Assembly: GCA_964538515.1 (NCBI GenBank)
Contig: CAZIEW010000012.1
Location: 22,057-86,056, forward strand
DNA: 64,000 bases
Source of the DNA: CALBZH01 sp964538515
GTDB lineage: Bacteria > Desulfobacterota > Syntrophobacteria > Syntrophobacterales > Syntrophobacteraceae
Direction: 5' to 3'
Part shown: positions 16,851 through 26,515 of the stretch, one piece after another
Position numbering within the stretch: position 1 is the stretch's first letter
Layout of the letters: every line of letters starts with the position of its first letter
The notes under the pieces: generated by a model
The model's input: only the letters and a program-made list of their open reading frames with translations
Database searches by the model: none
Told to the model about the DNA's origin: nothing
Program-made: the position numbers and the translations under genes

Positions 16851-19457
16851 ATGCCGGCTAACCACCTTCTTCACCTCTCTCGCACCGTGCTTGTCCTGCT
16901 CATTCTGTCAGGCTCGAGTCTTGTCGCGGCGGCAGCACCGACGCCAACTTCCGATGAGCGCGGCAAGGCGGCTTTCGTTGTGTCCGCAGCCACCGTGACC
17001 GAGGCGCTTCAGGATGCCTCCTCAACGATCAAGCAAAGCATTGCCACGATCCGTGCAAGAACCGTCGAGGCACAGCAGTCCCTGGTGCTCGCCCAGAAAG
17101 CTGCCGAAGAGCTGATGGCCGAAGCAGCGGGCATTAAGGCCCTGCTCGCCATTCAGCAGTTTCCCCTCAGTCGGGTGGAGGAGGTCCATGGCACCTATTC
17201 GGCCCGAGCCTCAAAGATTGCGGCTTCCCGGAAGCAGCTTACGGAAGAAATCGCCCGGCTCAAGGAGGATACGGCGGACAAGACCGAGGCCGTCGCCCAG
17301 ATGGAGAAGGACTTGCTCCTGATTGCCGCAGGGCAACAGGCCGACGAATCCCGGCAGGACCTGGAAGCCGCCTTTGAGAGCTATCGCCGCCTGGTCACCG
17401 GCGAAGAGCGAGAGCTTGCCCGACTGATCGAGATTTCAGAAAAGACGGGGGAGTACTTTCAAGCCGAGGAAGCACAGCTGGGAGAGATTCTACCCCTGCT
17501 CGAAAAGCAGCGGGAATCCTGGAAGCTGGAGCTCCTCAAGCGCCAGCAGCACATGTCCCTGAAGCAGCAGATCGTTGTCATCTGGAACAGCATCACTGAA
17601 ATTCCAAAGCGTGTGACCCACTGGGTCGTCAAGCTCGTCCAGTCAGGCACCGTGGAGGGCTTCGCCAGGTCCCACCCCATGGCACTCTCGGTTCTCGTCG
17701 CTTTGGTGGCCATTCTGAGCTGGGGCGCCCGACGCCTCAAGACTCTGGCTCACGACAAGCTCGAGCTCTGGAAGGCGAAACGGGATCGTCCCAGCCTCCA
17801 GTGGCTGATTGGGGTCGGTCAGGAGACTGTCTCCCAGGTCTATCCCGTCGGACTGGCCCTCTGGCTGAGCGTGACCCTCAAGACCCTCGGTCTTGCAGAG
17901 ACCGTGCCGGCAAGACTCAGCATCTACGGGCTGCTGACGCTGATTGGGATGAGCTTCCTGCTCGGGCTCATCCGGGTTTCATACGAGATCGCGGTGCACA
18001 AGGAGGTTAAGATTCTGACCGAGAGGGCCGGTCGTTTCTACCGGCGCATGCTCAAGCTCTTCGTCGTCTGGAGCCTCCTGGGTGGCTTCGGATTGACGTG
18101 TCTTCGTCTCCTCGAATTTCCCGCCACCATCACGCAGCTGACACGCCTGCTTTTTGAGGCGGGACTGCTCTACTTCGTGATCCGCATGACTCGTCCAGCC
18201 CGGGTGGAAAGCCTCCTGGCAGTCATCCCCGATGCCAGACAGACATTTCGGCATTGGATGGTGCTGCTTGGCAGGGCCCGGTACGGCCTGATCGGAATCG
18301 TCGGCATCGCCTTGATGGCTTACCCGCTCGGTTTTCAGCCGCTTTCCCTGCATCTGGTGGGGTCCGCGGCGCAGACCGTGGGACTGGTCACCATCGGCAT
18401 ACTCGTGCGCTGGGGGGGGAGGACCGCCATCCATTTTTCCCTCCACGCGGACAATGGATGGCTCGGCAGGCGCTTCCCGGACCGGTACGACCTGCTCGGC
18501 CGCCTGTGTGCCCTCGCACAAGGCTCGTTCGACGTGCTGCTCGTCGGGGCTGGCGGCACCGTGCTCTATACCCTGTGGGGCGGAGCGCCCGCAGACCTGC
18601 TCACCGTCCTGCAGTGGCTGCGCTATGGCATTCCCATCGGCTCCGTGCAGCTGTCGCCCCTTAACCTCATCCTCGGAGCCGTCGTCCTCAATCTGGGATT
18701 CTGGCTCTCCCGCTTTTCGACCCGCATTCTTCAAACCCGCGTGTTCCCGCGAACGGGCTGGGACATCGGGATCCAGTATACCATTTCGACCATCCTCCAA
18801 TATGTGATCCTCATCCTGGGGATCCTCATGACGCTTAATGTTTTGGGATTTCCTCTTGCCAATTTGGCACTCGTCATGGGCGCCTTGGGCGTTGGGATCG
18901 GCCTGGGGCTCCAGAACATCGTAAGCAACTTCTTCAGCGGTCTGGTGCTCCTGATCGAGCGCCCCATCAAGGTGGGGGACATGCTGGCGATTGACGGGCA
19001 GCTTGGCGAGGTCAAAGAAATTCGTATTCGGAGCACGGTGTTCCAGACTTTCGACAAGTCGGTGCTGATCATTCCCAACTCAGAGCTGACCGCATCGAAA
19101 ATCCTCAATTGGACCCACTATGGCCGGGGATCGAGTCGGATCACTCTTAAGATCGGCGTTGGGTATGGATCGGACATCGGGCTGGTCACGCGACTGCTCG
19201 GGGAAATCTGTGCAGCCAACGGACGGGTGCTGAAGGAGCCCCAGCCCCAGGTGCTTTTCATCGCCTACGGCGAAAGCTCACTGGATTTCAGCGTCCTGGC
19301 TCATGTCGCGAAGCCCGAAGACCGGACGCCGGCCATCCATGAGCTCAACACCGCCATTTTTGACGCCTTCCGCGAGCACGGCATCGAGATCCCGTTCCCA
19401 CAGCGCGATCTTTTCATCAAGAACTGGCCTCAAGGCCTGCTGAAGGGGGAGGTTTAG
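16851..19457 (+). CDS. Large MscS-family mechanosensitive channel
   Basis: An 868-residue protein with a signal peptide, a periplasmic coiled-coil region (about residues 35-240), about eleven hydrophobic helices and a C-terminal MscS core. The core has ALVMGALGVGIGLGLQNIVS (pore helix, Gly/Ala-rich), then GLVLLIERPIKVGD and the beta-domain with VLIIPNSELTASKILNW. This is the MscK/KefA-like layout, although it is shorter than MscK. It opens under membrane tension. The start is fixed by GGAGG seven bases before the ATG. Confidence 0.9.
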   Translation: MPANHLLHLSRTVLVLLILSGSSLVAAAAPTPTSDERGKAAFVVSAATVTEALQDASSTIKQSIATIRARTVEAQQSLVLAQKAAEELMAEAAGIKALLAIQQFPLSRVEEVHGTYSARASKIAASRKQLTEEIARLKEDTADKTEAVAQMEKDLLLIAAGQQADESRQDLEAAFESYRRLVTGEERELARLIEISEKTGEYFQAEEAQLGEILPLLEKQRESWKLELLKRQQHMSLKQQIVVIWNSITEIPKRVTHWVVKLVQSGTVEGFARSHPMALSVLVALVAILSWGARRLKTLAHDKLELWKAKRDRPSLQWLIGVGQETVSQVYPVGLALWLSVTLKTLGLAETVPARLSIYGLLTLIGMSFLLGLIRVSYEIAVHKEVKILTERAGRFYRRMLKLFVVWSLLGGFGLTCLRLLEFPATITQLTRLLFEAGLLYFVIRMTRPARVESLLAVIPDARQTFRHWMVLLGRARYGLIGIVGIALMAYPLGFQPLSLHLVGSAAQTVGLVTIGILVRWGGRTAIHFSLHADNGWLGRRFPDRYDLLGRLCALAQGSFDVLLVGAGGTVLYTLWGGAPADLLTVLQWLRYGIPIGSVQLSPLNLILGAVVLNLGFWLSRFSTRILQTRVFPRTGWDIGIQYTISTILQYVILILGILMTLNVLGFPLANLALVMGALGVGIGLGLQNIVSNFFSGLVLLIERPIKVGDMLAIDGQLGEVKEIRIRSTVFQTFDKSVLIIPNSELTASKILNWTHYGRGSSRITLKIGVGYGSDIGLVTRLLGEICAANGRVLKEPQPQVLFIAYGESSLDFSVLAHVAKPEDRTPAIHELNTAIFDAFREHGIEIPFPQRDLFIKNWPQGLLKGEV

Positions 19458-19747
19458 GTCCCCGTCTTCTAGCACCCCAATCAATACTTATTTTAGCATT
19501 TGATGCCCTCGTTCAAGTTTATTGCCCTTTTCGGACGCAGATCGAGGGCTCATTTGTTTTGAAGAAGCCTTCCCTGTCCTCGTCCTGCAACTTCCCATTG
19601 ATTCTTCCGGTCCTCTTTCCGATTAGTCTGCTGAACGGTATGATTCGTGCAAAAAGCGGATCAACAAGGTCGATACTCGCAGGGCGAGCATCCCGAAACC
19701 TTCACCCATCGAACAAGACCCTCGACAAAAAAACGGGAAGGAGAACC
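19458..19747. other. AT-richer intergenic region
   Basis: These 290 bases follow the channel gene. A locally AT-rich part (about 19480-19560) could hold a promoter for the small gene pair downstream. I see no convincing gene, repeat or terminator. Confidence 0.5.
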
Positions 19748-19879
19748 ATGGAAAGTATACTCTTTGTAATCACGATGTTTGTCAGCCTTGCTCCGGCGCA
19801 CGCCGCCATCGTCTTCCCCAAGGTCTGCCCGGCCTTTGCATTCGAGAGAAGGAGACCCCGATGTTCTTTGAACTGTTGA
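19748..19879 (+). CDS. Possible 43-residue exported peptide
   Basis: A short frame with a strong AAGGAG site four bases before its ATG and a hydrophobic, signal-like N-terminus (LFVITMFVSLAPAHAA). It ends 19 bases inside the following gene, so it could serve mainly to couple translation. No homologue recognised. Confidence 0.3.
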   Translation: MESILFVITMFVSLAPAHAAIVFPKVCPAFAFERRRPRCSLNC

Positions 19880-20379
19880 CCCATGCCTATTACGATGTGA
19901 CTCCGCCGATCGGCGGCAACGACCTGATGAAAGCCATCAATCACCTGCACCGGTCTCTGGATCTCATCGGTGGGGCGAAAGAACGAGTCGAGAGTGGAGT
20001 GCTCGACAGCTTGTTTACCTCCAACGACCTGGCCGAGGGCTGGCTCGAAGTCAACTGCTGTCGATTGTACACAGAACGATCCGTTATCATTGAGGAATAT
20101 TTGCAGCCGGCCATGGGGTTGATTCATGACGCCAAGTGCATGATCGACTCCCTCGTCGCCTATGGAGACGGCATGACCTTCCACGGTAAGATGAACATCA
20201 TCCGTTGCCTTCGGGACGCAGAAGACAGCATCCGAGGTGTTCTGGAAGAATTGGAAAGTTGGATCACCGCCAAAGGCAACGAGAGCCAGTGCGCAAATTG
20301 TGGGAAGCATTTCGCGTTCGGGGACAATTTCTGCTCAGGGTGCGGCCACAAGCTGACCGGGAATGCCGAGCCTCTCTGA
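19861..20379 (+). CDS. Helical protein with C-terminal zinc ribbon
   Basis: A 172-residue protein with a mainly helical body and a C-terminal four-Cys ribbon (Cys144, Cys147, Cys158, Cys161; CANCGKHFAFGDNFCSGCG). Such terminal ribbons often bind zinc. AAGGAGA precedes the ATG, and the start overlaps the preceding short frame. Function unknown. Confidence 0.7.
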   Translation: MFFELLTHAYYDVTPPIGGNDLMKAINHLHRSLDLIGGAKERVESGVLDSLFTSNDLAEGWLEVNCCRLYTERSVIIEEYLQPAMGLIHDAKCMIDSLVAYGDGMTFHGKMNIIRCLRDAEDSIRGVLEELESWITAKGNESQCANCGKHFAFGDNFCSGCGHKLTGNAEPL

Positions 20380-20659
20380 CACGGCGAGACGGAAAAGTAC
20401 GATTGACGTTGGCGTTTGAGGGATTTCACCGACTCAAGAACTGAAGCGGGGCACCCACCCGCAGATTTCAGGAGGCAGGTATCCATGCAAGCCGCATTGG
20501 CAGGCCCGCACGATTCGCTCCGGCCAACAGCCGATTCCAGATGGATCCTCCACCACCACTTGGACCCGTCGCAGCGCTCGTGTGGGCCATCCCTACTGCT
20601 CAGCCCCAAAAAAGCCTAAGCTCCCGATCCCCCAAAATTCGAGCCGCATCGAGTGGCCC

Positions 20660-21589
20660 TCATTCCTCTTCTTGGACCAGGCACCGGGCTCCATCCGCCT
20701 CAGTCCGCACGCGGAACCCGAAAAGCGGCACCAAGTCCGCAAAGCTTCGCCCAAACACCAGGTTCATGTTCTCCGGTGGAATCTTCAATTGCTCGGCGAA
20801 GAAAGCACGAAAATGATCTTCATAGGCCACGAGTTGAAGGACTTCCTCCAGGGATGCGTCGGGTTTTCCGGCGAGGCGCATGAAAGCCGCGTTCAATTTG
20901 TCGAAGGCGCAGCGCTTGTCGTGCTCCTCGATGACGTCCAGGAGAAGCTCCACGCTCTTAAAGATATCCCTGCGGGTCAGGTAGGGCTCGGCCTCGAGAG
21001 AACGGGCTTCCTCGGGATCCCAGCAGGCCTGTGCGCGGCATTGCATCGGCCGGTTCGCATAGACCGTGCATTGATTCGTCGTGTTGTCGAACAGAGCGCA
21101 TTCGCGGGCTCCGGGCCTCTCCTGCAATTTGATCCGCTCATCCACCAGGATCGCCGGCTTGTCCTCGAATGCCGACCGAACGGGCTCGCCCCTCCTGAGA
21201 GTCACCAGCTTTTCCCATGGGATACCGCCAGACTGCAGGATCTCGAGATCCTCCAGCACCAGAGTGGGACTCCCTTTGCGGCAACATTCCCCACACTGCA
21301 CGCAGGTGGGCAGAACGTCCCGAATCGCCCGCTCGGCCATCTCCGGGATCTTCTTCCACGCATCGAGTCGCTGTGGTCCAGTCCAACTGGACCATCGCTG
21401 AAGCACCTCCTGGTAAGCCGGGTCCTGCTCGATCTGATACCGCACCCGCGCTGCAGGCAAGGGCGTCTGAATTTCCCGCACCACATCATCGATGAAATCG
21501 GTCACATTGCTGAGAAGGGCTTCACGGTCCCACTCGGCGGGGTTTCTGACGGATCTGGATTGACGCTCGCTTCGTTGTGATTCTGGCAT
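20660..21589 (-). CDS. YkgJ-type cysteine-cluster protein
   Basis: A 309-residue protein. A CxxCxxCC cluster (Cys96, 99, 102, 103; CVQCGECC) and a second set (Cys164, 174, 184, 189, in CALFDNTTNQCTVYANRP and MQCRAQAC) match the YkgJ/Fe-S-flavin-like cysteine-cluster family, thought to bind a zinc or Fe-S centre. Its role is unknown. GGAAGGGAG lies 12 bases upstream of the ATG. Confidence 0.8.
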   Translation of the reverse strand: MPESQRSERQSRSVRNPAEWDREALLSNVTDFIDDVVREIQTPLPAARVRYQIEQDPAYQEVLQRWSSWTGPQRLDAWKKIPEMAERAIRDVLPTCVQCGECCRKGSPTLVLEDLEILQSGGIPWEKLVTLRRGEPVRSAFEDKPAILVDERIKLQERPGARECALFDNTTNQCTVYANRPMQCRAQACWDPEEARSLEAEPYLTRRDIFKSVELLLDVIEEHDKRCAFDKLNAAFMRLAGKPDASLEEVLQLVAYEDHFRAFFAEQLKIPPENMNLVFGRSFADLVPLFGFRVRTEADGARCLVQEEE

Positions 21590-21731
21590 CGCTCGTACTG
21601 ACTCCCTTCCTGAGGTCTTCCCATGTGCGGTTGATCACGCGTGGGCCACTCTGTATACAGAAAAAAGCGTGATGGGGCAATCGGGTCCTGCCGCTTTTGG
21701 GGACCAGCGGCTGCCAAGGGTTCGAGCTGGT

Positions 21732-22369
21732 TCAGCTCTTTTCAATCGACCATCCGTTGTCCACGGGAAGATCCACGTGAAATCGCGTGAGCTTGCCCGG
21801 CTCGCTCTCCATGCTCAAGTCCCCGCCATGGTCCTTCACGATTCCATAACGGATGGAGTGTCCCAAGCCCGTACCCGATTCCTTGGGCTTGGTCGTGAAG
21901 AACGGATCGAAGACCCTGCTCCGGTTATCGGGTGAGATCCCGACTCCCGCATCTTCGACCGTGGTCCGAATGAACGGCTGTCCCTGTTTGCCAATCACCT
22001 CCGCCGAAACTCGAAGATTTTCATGCGGGCTGTATCCAGGATACCGTTCGTTCAACGAATCCCGCGCGTTGGTCAGCAGGTTCATCAGCACCTGCTGGAT
22101 CTGCGGACTCCGCACTTGATGCGTGGCAGATCACCCCAAACCTCAACCTGCAGGTCAATCTGGTCGTGCCGCAGCACGGTCTGGGTCAAGGACAGGGCTG
22201 CGGAGACAACATCGGAGAGGTGAGCCGGGCTGTGGGACTGTTTCTCGTGGCGGGCAAATGCCAGAAGGCTCCTCACGATCGTTGCGATGCGCCGGAAGTC
22301 GTCCGGCACGAACAAGTCCTCGAAGGAGATCGGCTGATCGTTCTCTGCGAGTGCTCGACGCGCCTTCGG
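21732..22369 (-). pseudogene. Remnant of a sensor histidine kinase (frameshifted, N-terminus missing)
   Basis: Two frames together read as the second half of a kinase. Upstream is RRIATIVRSLLAFARHEKQ, typical of the end of a HisKA domain. After a frame change near 22104-22115 comes IQQVLMNLLTNARDSLNERY with the N and G boxes (VEDAGVGISPDN, FDPFFTTK, GTGLGHSI). The phosphorylated-His H-box and any sensor part are absent. The remnant lies directly downstream of a complete hybrid kinase with a similar ATPase domain, so it may derive from duplication. A sequencing error could explain the frameshift but not the missing N-terminus. Confidence 0.75.
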
Positions 22370-22556
22370 GTTGCTCCGGAGCGGGGCTCCGACACCTGCT
22401 GAGCCCTTTGTATCGGGAGAGGATCCAGTCATGATGCGTGCCCAACGCCATCTGTCAAATGCACCAGGGGACTTTTCATCGTCACGACGGTCAAAGACCT
22501 CTGAAAGGGAATGGCCGTGCTCGCGGCCTCCGGCTGCAATCGCTGAGCGCAGTTGC

Positions 22557-24755
22557 TCACTCGTGTCCACCGTCCTCAAGCGCAGCCCGGACGGCCGTGG
22601 CCAAGCTCGCCATGAGAATCGGCTTCAAGACGATCGTCTTGATGCCTATCGTCCGAACACGATGCTCCATCATCGTCTCACTGTAGCCCGTACAAAGGAC
22701 AATGGGAATGTCCTTTCGAATGCGCATGAGCTCAATCGCCAGCTTGTCCCCAGTCAGGTTCGGCATGGTCAGGTCGGTGACCACGAGGTCGAATGCGTGA
22801 GGATTGGACCTGAAGAGCGACAGCGCATCCATGCTGCTTGATCGAGTCTCCACAAGGTATCCAAGGGATTCGAGCATGAGTCGTCCGATTTCCACCAGGA
22901 CCTGGTCATCGTCGACAAACAGGATGCGCTCCTTTCCGGTGGGCAAGTCGGCCGGCGCCCGGCATTCCGAAATGGCCTCCTTTTGAATCACGGGGAAGTA
23001 GAGATTGAACGTCGAGCCTTCGCCAAGCGCGCTCCGCACCGTAATGGCTCCGCCGTGCTTTTGGACGATGCCGTGCACCACAGCCAACCCCAGCCCCGTC
23101 CCGACCCCTTTCTGCTTCGTGGTGAAGTAAGGGTCGAAGATCCTCGCAAGCGTCTCCCCATCCATGCCATGACCGGTGTCCTTCACCGAGAGCCTGACGT
23201 AGGGCCCCGGCTTCAGATCGGGGTGAATGGCGGCGCAATCCTCACCCAGGCTTTCGGGAGCCAGGGAGATCTCCAGCACCCCTCCTCCCTCCACCATGGC
23301 ATGATGCGCGTTCGTGCAGAGGTTCATCAACACCTGGTGAATCTGTACGGGATCGGCCAGGATGTTTCCGATGTCGCAGCCTATGCTCCTTCGGATTTCA
23401 ATGGTAGCCGGAAGAGAGGCCCGCAGGAATTTGAGGACCTCTTTCAAGATCTGCTCGATTTGAATCGGTTTTCTTTCCTCTTCGCCTTGCTGTCCAAACG
23501 AGAGGATTTGCTGCACGAGGTCCTTTGCCCGTTCTCCCGCGGTCAGCACCAGATCGAGGTACTGCCTCACCTTGGCCTCATTCGACGCATGCAGCAGAGC
23601 GAGCTCCGTGTAGCCGACCACCGCCCCGAGGATGTTGTTGAAGTCATGGGCGATCCCGCTGGCGAGGGTCCCGATCGCCTCCATCTTTTGAGACAGTCGG
23701 AGATGCCGTTCCAGCGCGAGCCGTTCGGTCTCGCTTTCCTCGATGCGGGACAGGCTCGCTTTGAGCTCGTTGGCGTGCTGTCGCCCCTGCTCGTAAAGCA
23801 GGCTCTTCTTCAGGCCAATGGACAGCTCAGTAGCCAGAGCTTCCAGAAAGGCTCCATGCTTCTCGAAATCGCGGGGGGCGAGGGACGCGATCCCAAGCAC
23901 CCCGATGACTTCCGACCCGCTTCGCAGCGGCAGGGCAGCAAACGAACGGAGCCCCGAATCACGGCACTCTTCCATGGTGCATCGAAAATCCGACCGGATG
24001 TCCAAGGAATAGACGGCCTTGCCGTCCTCGACCGCCAGTCCGCAAAGGCACCTACCCACCCTGTGAGGCTCCGAAGAGCCCCAGACGACTTCCTGCCGTC
24101 CGGGAGCAGACCCTTTGAGCACCAGCTCCTCACCTTGACGCAGAAAGAGGATGGCCAAGTCGGGGGAGCAGGCTTGCACGATCCCGCGCAATCCGCACTC
24201 AACAACCTCGTCCACAAGCAGGCTTACGTTCACCTCACGGGCAAGATGATTGAGGATGGCCAGTTCTTCGGCACGGTTTCGAAGAGCCTCTTCGCTTGCC
24301 GCCAAGGCGCGCGTTCGAGCCTCGACCTGCTGCTCGAGATGGCTCATGTAGAGCCGGTTCTCTGCCTCGAGCCGCTGCTTGTCGTCGATGAGCTGCTTGA
24401 CGTGCAGTGCATTGCGAATCACCTTGAGAATCTCGGTCTTTCCCGTCGGCTTTTGAAGGTAATCGACGGCGCCGAGGCGGAGGGACTCCGATGCGGTTTC
24501 CAGGGTGGGCTCCCCGGTCATCATGACGACCTGGGTGTGAGGCCAGCGCTCACGGACCTTTCGGAACAAATCCACGCCGGACATTCTGGGCAGAATGATA
24601 TCGGTTAAAACCACGTCGATGGCCTTGCTCTCGATGACCTCCAGGGCGGCTTCCGGTCCTTCCGCCGTCTCCACGATGTGGCCGTCGCTTTCCAGAAAGG
24701 CCTTGACCGTGAAGCGAATACTGCGCTCGTCATCCACCACCAGAATGTTTCCCAA
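22557..24755 (-). CDS. Hybrid sensor kinase: receiver-GAF-HisKA-HATPase-receiver
   Basis: A 732-residue soluble protein. An N-terminal receiver (phospho-acceptor Asp52 in VVLTDIILPRMSG) is followed by a coiled coil, a GAF domain (about 165-320), HisKA with His370 (SGIAHDFNNILG), HATPase (about 490-610; KDTGHGMD, FDPYFTTK, GTGLGLAV) and a C-terminal receiver (VVTDLTMPNLTG). No membrane segment, so the signal is cytoplasmic. A TTG start at 24755 is chosen because AGGAGG lies five bases upstream; the open frame extends 66 residues further but that part looks non-coding. Confidence 0.85.
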   Translation of the reverse strand: MGNILVVDDERSIRFTVKAFLESDGHIVETAEGPEAALEVIESKAIDVVLTDIILPRMSGVDLFRKVRERWPHTQVVMMTGEPTLETASESLRLGAVDYLQKPTGKTEILKVIRNALHVKQLIDDKQRLEAENRLYMSHLEQQVEARTRALAASEEALRNRAEELAILNHLAREVNVSLLVDEVVECGLRGIVQACSPDLAILFLRQGEELVLKGSAPGRQEVVWGSSEPHRVGRCLCGLAVEDGKAVYSLDIRSDFRCTMEECRDSGLRSFAALPLRSGSEVIGVLGIASLAPRDFEKHGAFLEALATELSIGLKKSLLYEQGRQHANELKASLSRIEESETERLALERHLRLSQKMEAIGTLASGIAHDFNNILGAVVGYTELALLHASNEAKVRQYLDLVLTAGERAKDLVQQILSFGQQGEEERKPIQIEQILKEVLKFLRASLPATIEIRRSIGCDIGNILADPVQIHQVLMNLCTNAHHAMVEGGGVLEISLAPESLGEDCAAIHPDLKPGPYVRLSVKDTGHGMDGETLARIFDPYFTTKQKGVGTGLGLAVVHGIVQKHGGAITVRSALGEGSTFNLYFPVIQKEAISECRAPADLPTGKERILFVDDDQVLVEIGRLMLESLGYLVETRSSSMDALSLFRSNPHAFDLVVTDLTMPNLTGDKLAIELMRIRKDIPIVLCTGYSETMMEHRVRTIGIKTIVLKPILMASLATAVRAALEDGGHE

Positions 24756-24840
24756 TTGCTCCTCCTGATCAATACCCAAACAGGCGCTCAGCCATCCTCC
24801 CGGCCGCTTCCCTTCTTGTCGGCGCGATCGCCTTCGACAA

Positions 24841-25710
24841 TTACAAGACAAGAGCCAGCAGGTCTCGGTGCACGCGAGCGGCTGTTTCGGGTGCGCATCG
24901 TTTCCAGCCCAAGCCGAGCCGCAGGAGATCCTGAAAATCAGGGTCGATTCCAAGCGTGTGGACTAAAGGAAGCTCCTCATCGTCCGGCGCGCAGCGCCGC
25001 TTCCGCACCCCGGGTGATCCCAGAAAGATTTCCAGCAGCCTCCTGCCCCGTTCCGGCAGAGTCCCCGTGGCCTCACCCGTGTGGGAGCCGCTTTCGAGGA
25101 GCAGACGGAACAGATAGCGATGTGCGCTTGGGGTCCAGGCGGTGTCCGTCAGGAAGACTTCCCGCCACAGGAGCTCGGTCACACTCCAGCCGTTGGCTTC
25201 TGAGAGCCTGCGCATGCGCTCCAGCACCGCAGGTCCCCAGAGCATGAGGTGGAACAGGGGGTTCGCTCTCGGGCTCGAGAAGTAGAACGCATTCATTCCC
25301 GTGACCAGGGGCAGCCAGAAACGCTGTCCATCGGGTGGGAGCAGACTGAATTCACGGGCCGGACGGCAGTGCTCGCGACGACACTTGTTGCCGTAGTCGA
25401 TGAGGTGGCGCAAGTCCTCGCCCCGGTTCTGACAGGGATGGAGAAGACAGCCGACGGCTCGACCACGACCGTCGAGATAGCCCAGCGCCCAGCACGAAAA
25501 CCCGACGATCGGGCGGTATCGGGGGCCTTCATCCAGGTATCGGGCGCGGTTCTCCCGAAACTCCCGGCGGAGGCTCCGGACGTGATCAAGGTGGTCATAG
25601 TGCGCCGGCCGAATGGGGGGACAGCAGCCGAAACAGGAGAGGCCCTCAATCGGGGCGCAAAGACTCACCGAATTGACAGTTTCGCCGCCGTTTGTTAAGT
25701 AATCTGCCAT
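24841..25710 (-). CDS. Cys/His-rich protein of unknown function
   Basis: A 289-residue protein with an N-terminal CFGCCPP motif and a second cluster (CLLHPCQN, CRREHC) within the first half, suggesting a metal or Fe-S site. The C-terminal half is helical. I do not recognise the family. The ATG at 25710 is chosen; a GTG at 25725 is in frame and neither has a strong ribosome site. It lies 85 bases upstream of the hybrid kinase on the same strand and could be co-transcribed with it. It is divergent from fmdB. Confidence 0.6.
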   Translation of the reverse strand: MADYLTNGGETVNSVSLCAPIEGLSCFGCCPPIRPAHYDHLDHVRSLRREFRENRARYLDEGPRYRPIVGFSCWALGYLDGRGRAVGCLLHPCQNRGEDLRHLIDYGNKCRREHCRPAREFSLLPPDGQRFWLPLVTGMNAFYFSSPRANPLFHLMLWGPAVLERMRRLSEANGWSVTELLWREVFLTDTAWTPSAHRYLFRLLLESGSHTGEATGTLPERGRRLLEIFLGSPGVRKRRCAPDDEELPLVHTLGIDPDFQDLLRLGLGWKRCAPETAARVHRDLLALVL

Positions 25711-25750
25711 CCTGAAGAACGCCACCTTCGATCAAAAACGAGGAGAGACA

Positions 25751-26014
25751 ATGCCCATTTACGAATTTCGCTGCGTGGGTTGCGGCAACATCGAGGAATA
25801 TATCGTGACGAGCTCATCCCAGGAACTGGAAATGAAGTGCAAGCAGTGCCAGGGGGAGGAGCTCGAGCGCGTTCTGAGCACGGTGAGCTACACCATGGGG
25901 GCCGGCTCGTCCAGTTCGTCCGGACCCGCGGCTGGCGGTCCATCCTGCCAGACCCGCACCTGTGGCCCGGACAAGAGCTGTTCGACCATTACCCTGCCCG
26001 GCCACGAACGCTGA
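25751..26014 (+). CDS. FmdB-family zinc-ribbon protein
   Basis: An 87-residue protein starting MPIYEFRCVGCG, the hallmark of FmdB/CxxC_CxxC_SSSS regulators. Zinc ligands are Cys8, Cys11, Cys30 and Cys33. A Ser/Gly-rich linker follows, and a CxTRTCGPDKSC-like tail adds Cys residues. AGGAGAG precedes the ATG. The family is often called regulatory, but this is not well established. Confidence 0.9.
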   Translation: MPIYEFRCVGCGNIEEYIVTSSSQELEMKCKQCQGEELERVLSTVSYTMGAGSSSSSGPAAGGPSCQTRTCGPDKSCSTITLPGHER

Positions 26015-26187
26015 ACATTGGCCGTGCCTGAAGGCAGCCTGTTCGGAATGGTCGGATGTCACAGACTGCTCTCACCGTAAGGTCGTTGGATTTCCATCCC
26101 CGGCATATCCATTGCCGGTCTATCGGCTCCCGTGCAGTCGTTCGACTCCTTCCTCGCCCCATTTGGCGGGATGGAGTCAGTGGACGT

Positions 26188-26412
26188 CTATTCCCGTTCC
26201 CAAGTGATCTGAAACTCGATCTCTTCTTCACCCTCGGACCGTTCATGCTCGATGGAGAATCGGGCGCGGACAGGCACATAGATGCGCTCGCCCGCAATCT
26301 GGATCTCGAAACGCTCGTCCTTCTCGATGGCATCCGCCAGGCGCCGCAGCTTCGCCACGAATTCGGCCTTCGGGTATTCCTTTTCAATGTCCCGTTCCCG
26401 TTTTTCGGTCAT
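26188..26412 (-). CDS. Amphi-Trp domain protein
   Basis: A 74-residue protein matching the small amphi-Trp domain: KEYPKAEFVAKLRRLADAIE, then ERFEIQIAGERIYVPV and a terminal EEIEFQITWE with the conserved Trp. The function of the domain is unknown. AAGGGAG lies six bases before the ATG. It follows the CoA-transferase gene on the same strand, with about 100 bases between. Confidence 0.8.
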   Translation of the reverse strand: MTEKRERDIEKEYPKAEFVAKLRRLADAIEKDERFEIQIAGERIYVPVRARFSIEHERSEGEEEIEFQITWERE

Positions 26413-26515
26413 CGTCTTCTCCCTTCGTTGAATGGTTGTTGCCCCGAGCCCGACACGAGGGCTGAGCCGTGCACAGCGCTTCCGCTTTATTTCATTTCTT
26501 CCATCACCGGGAGCT

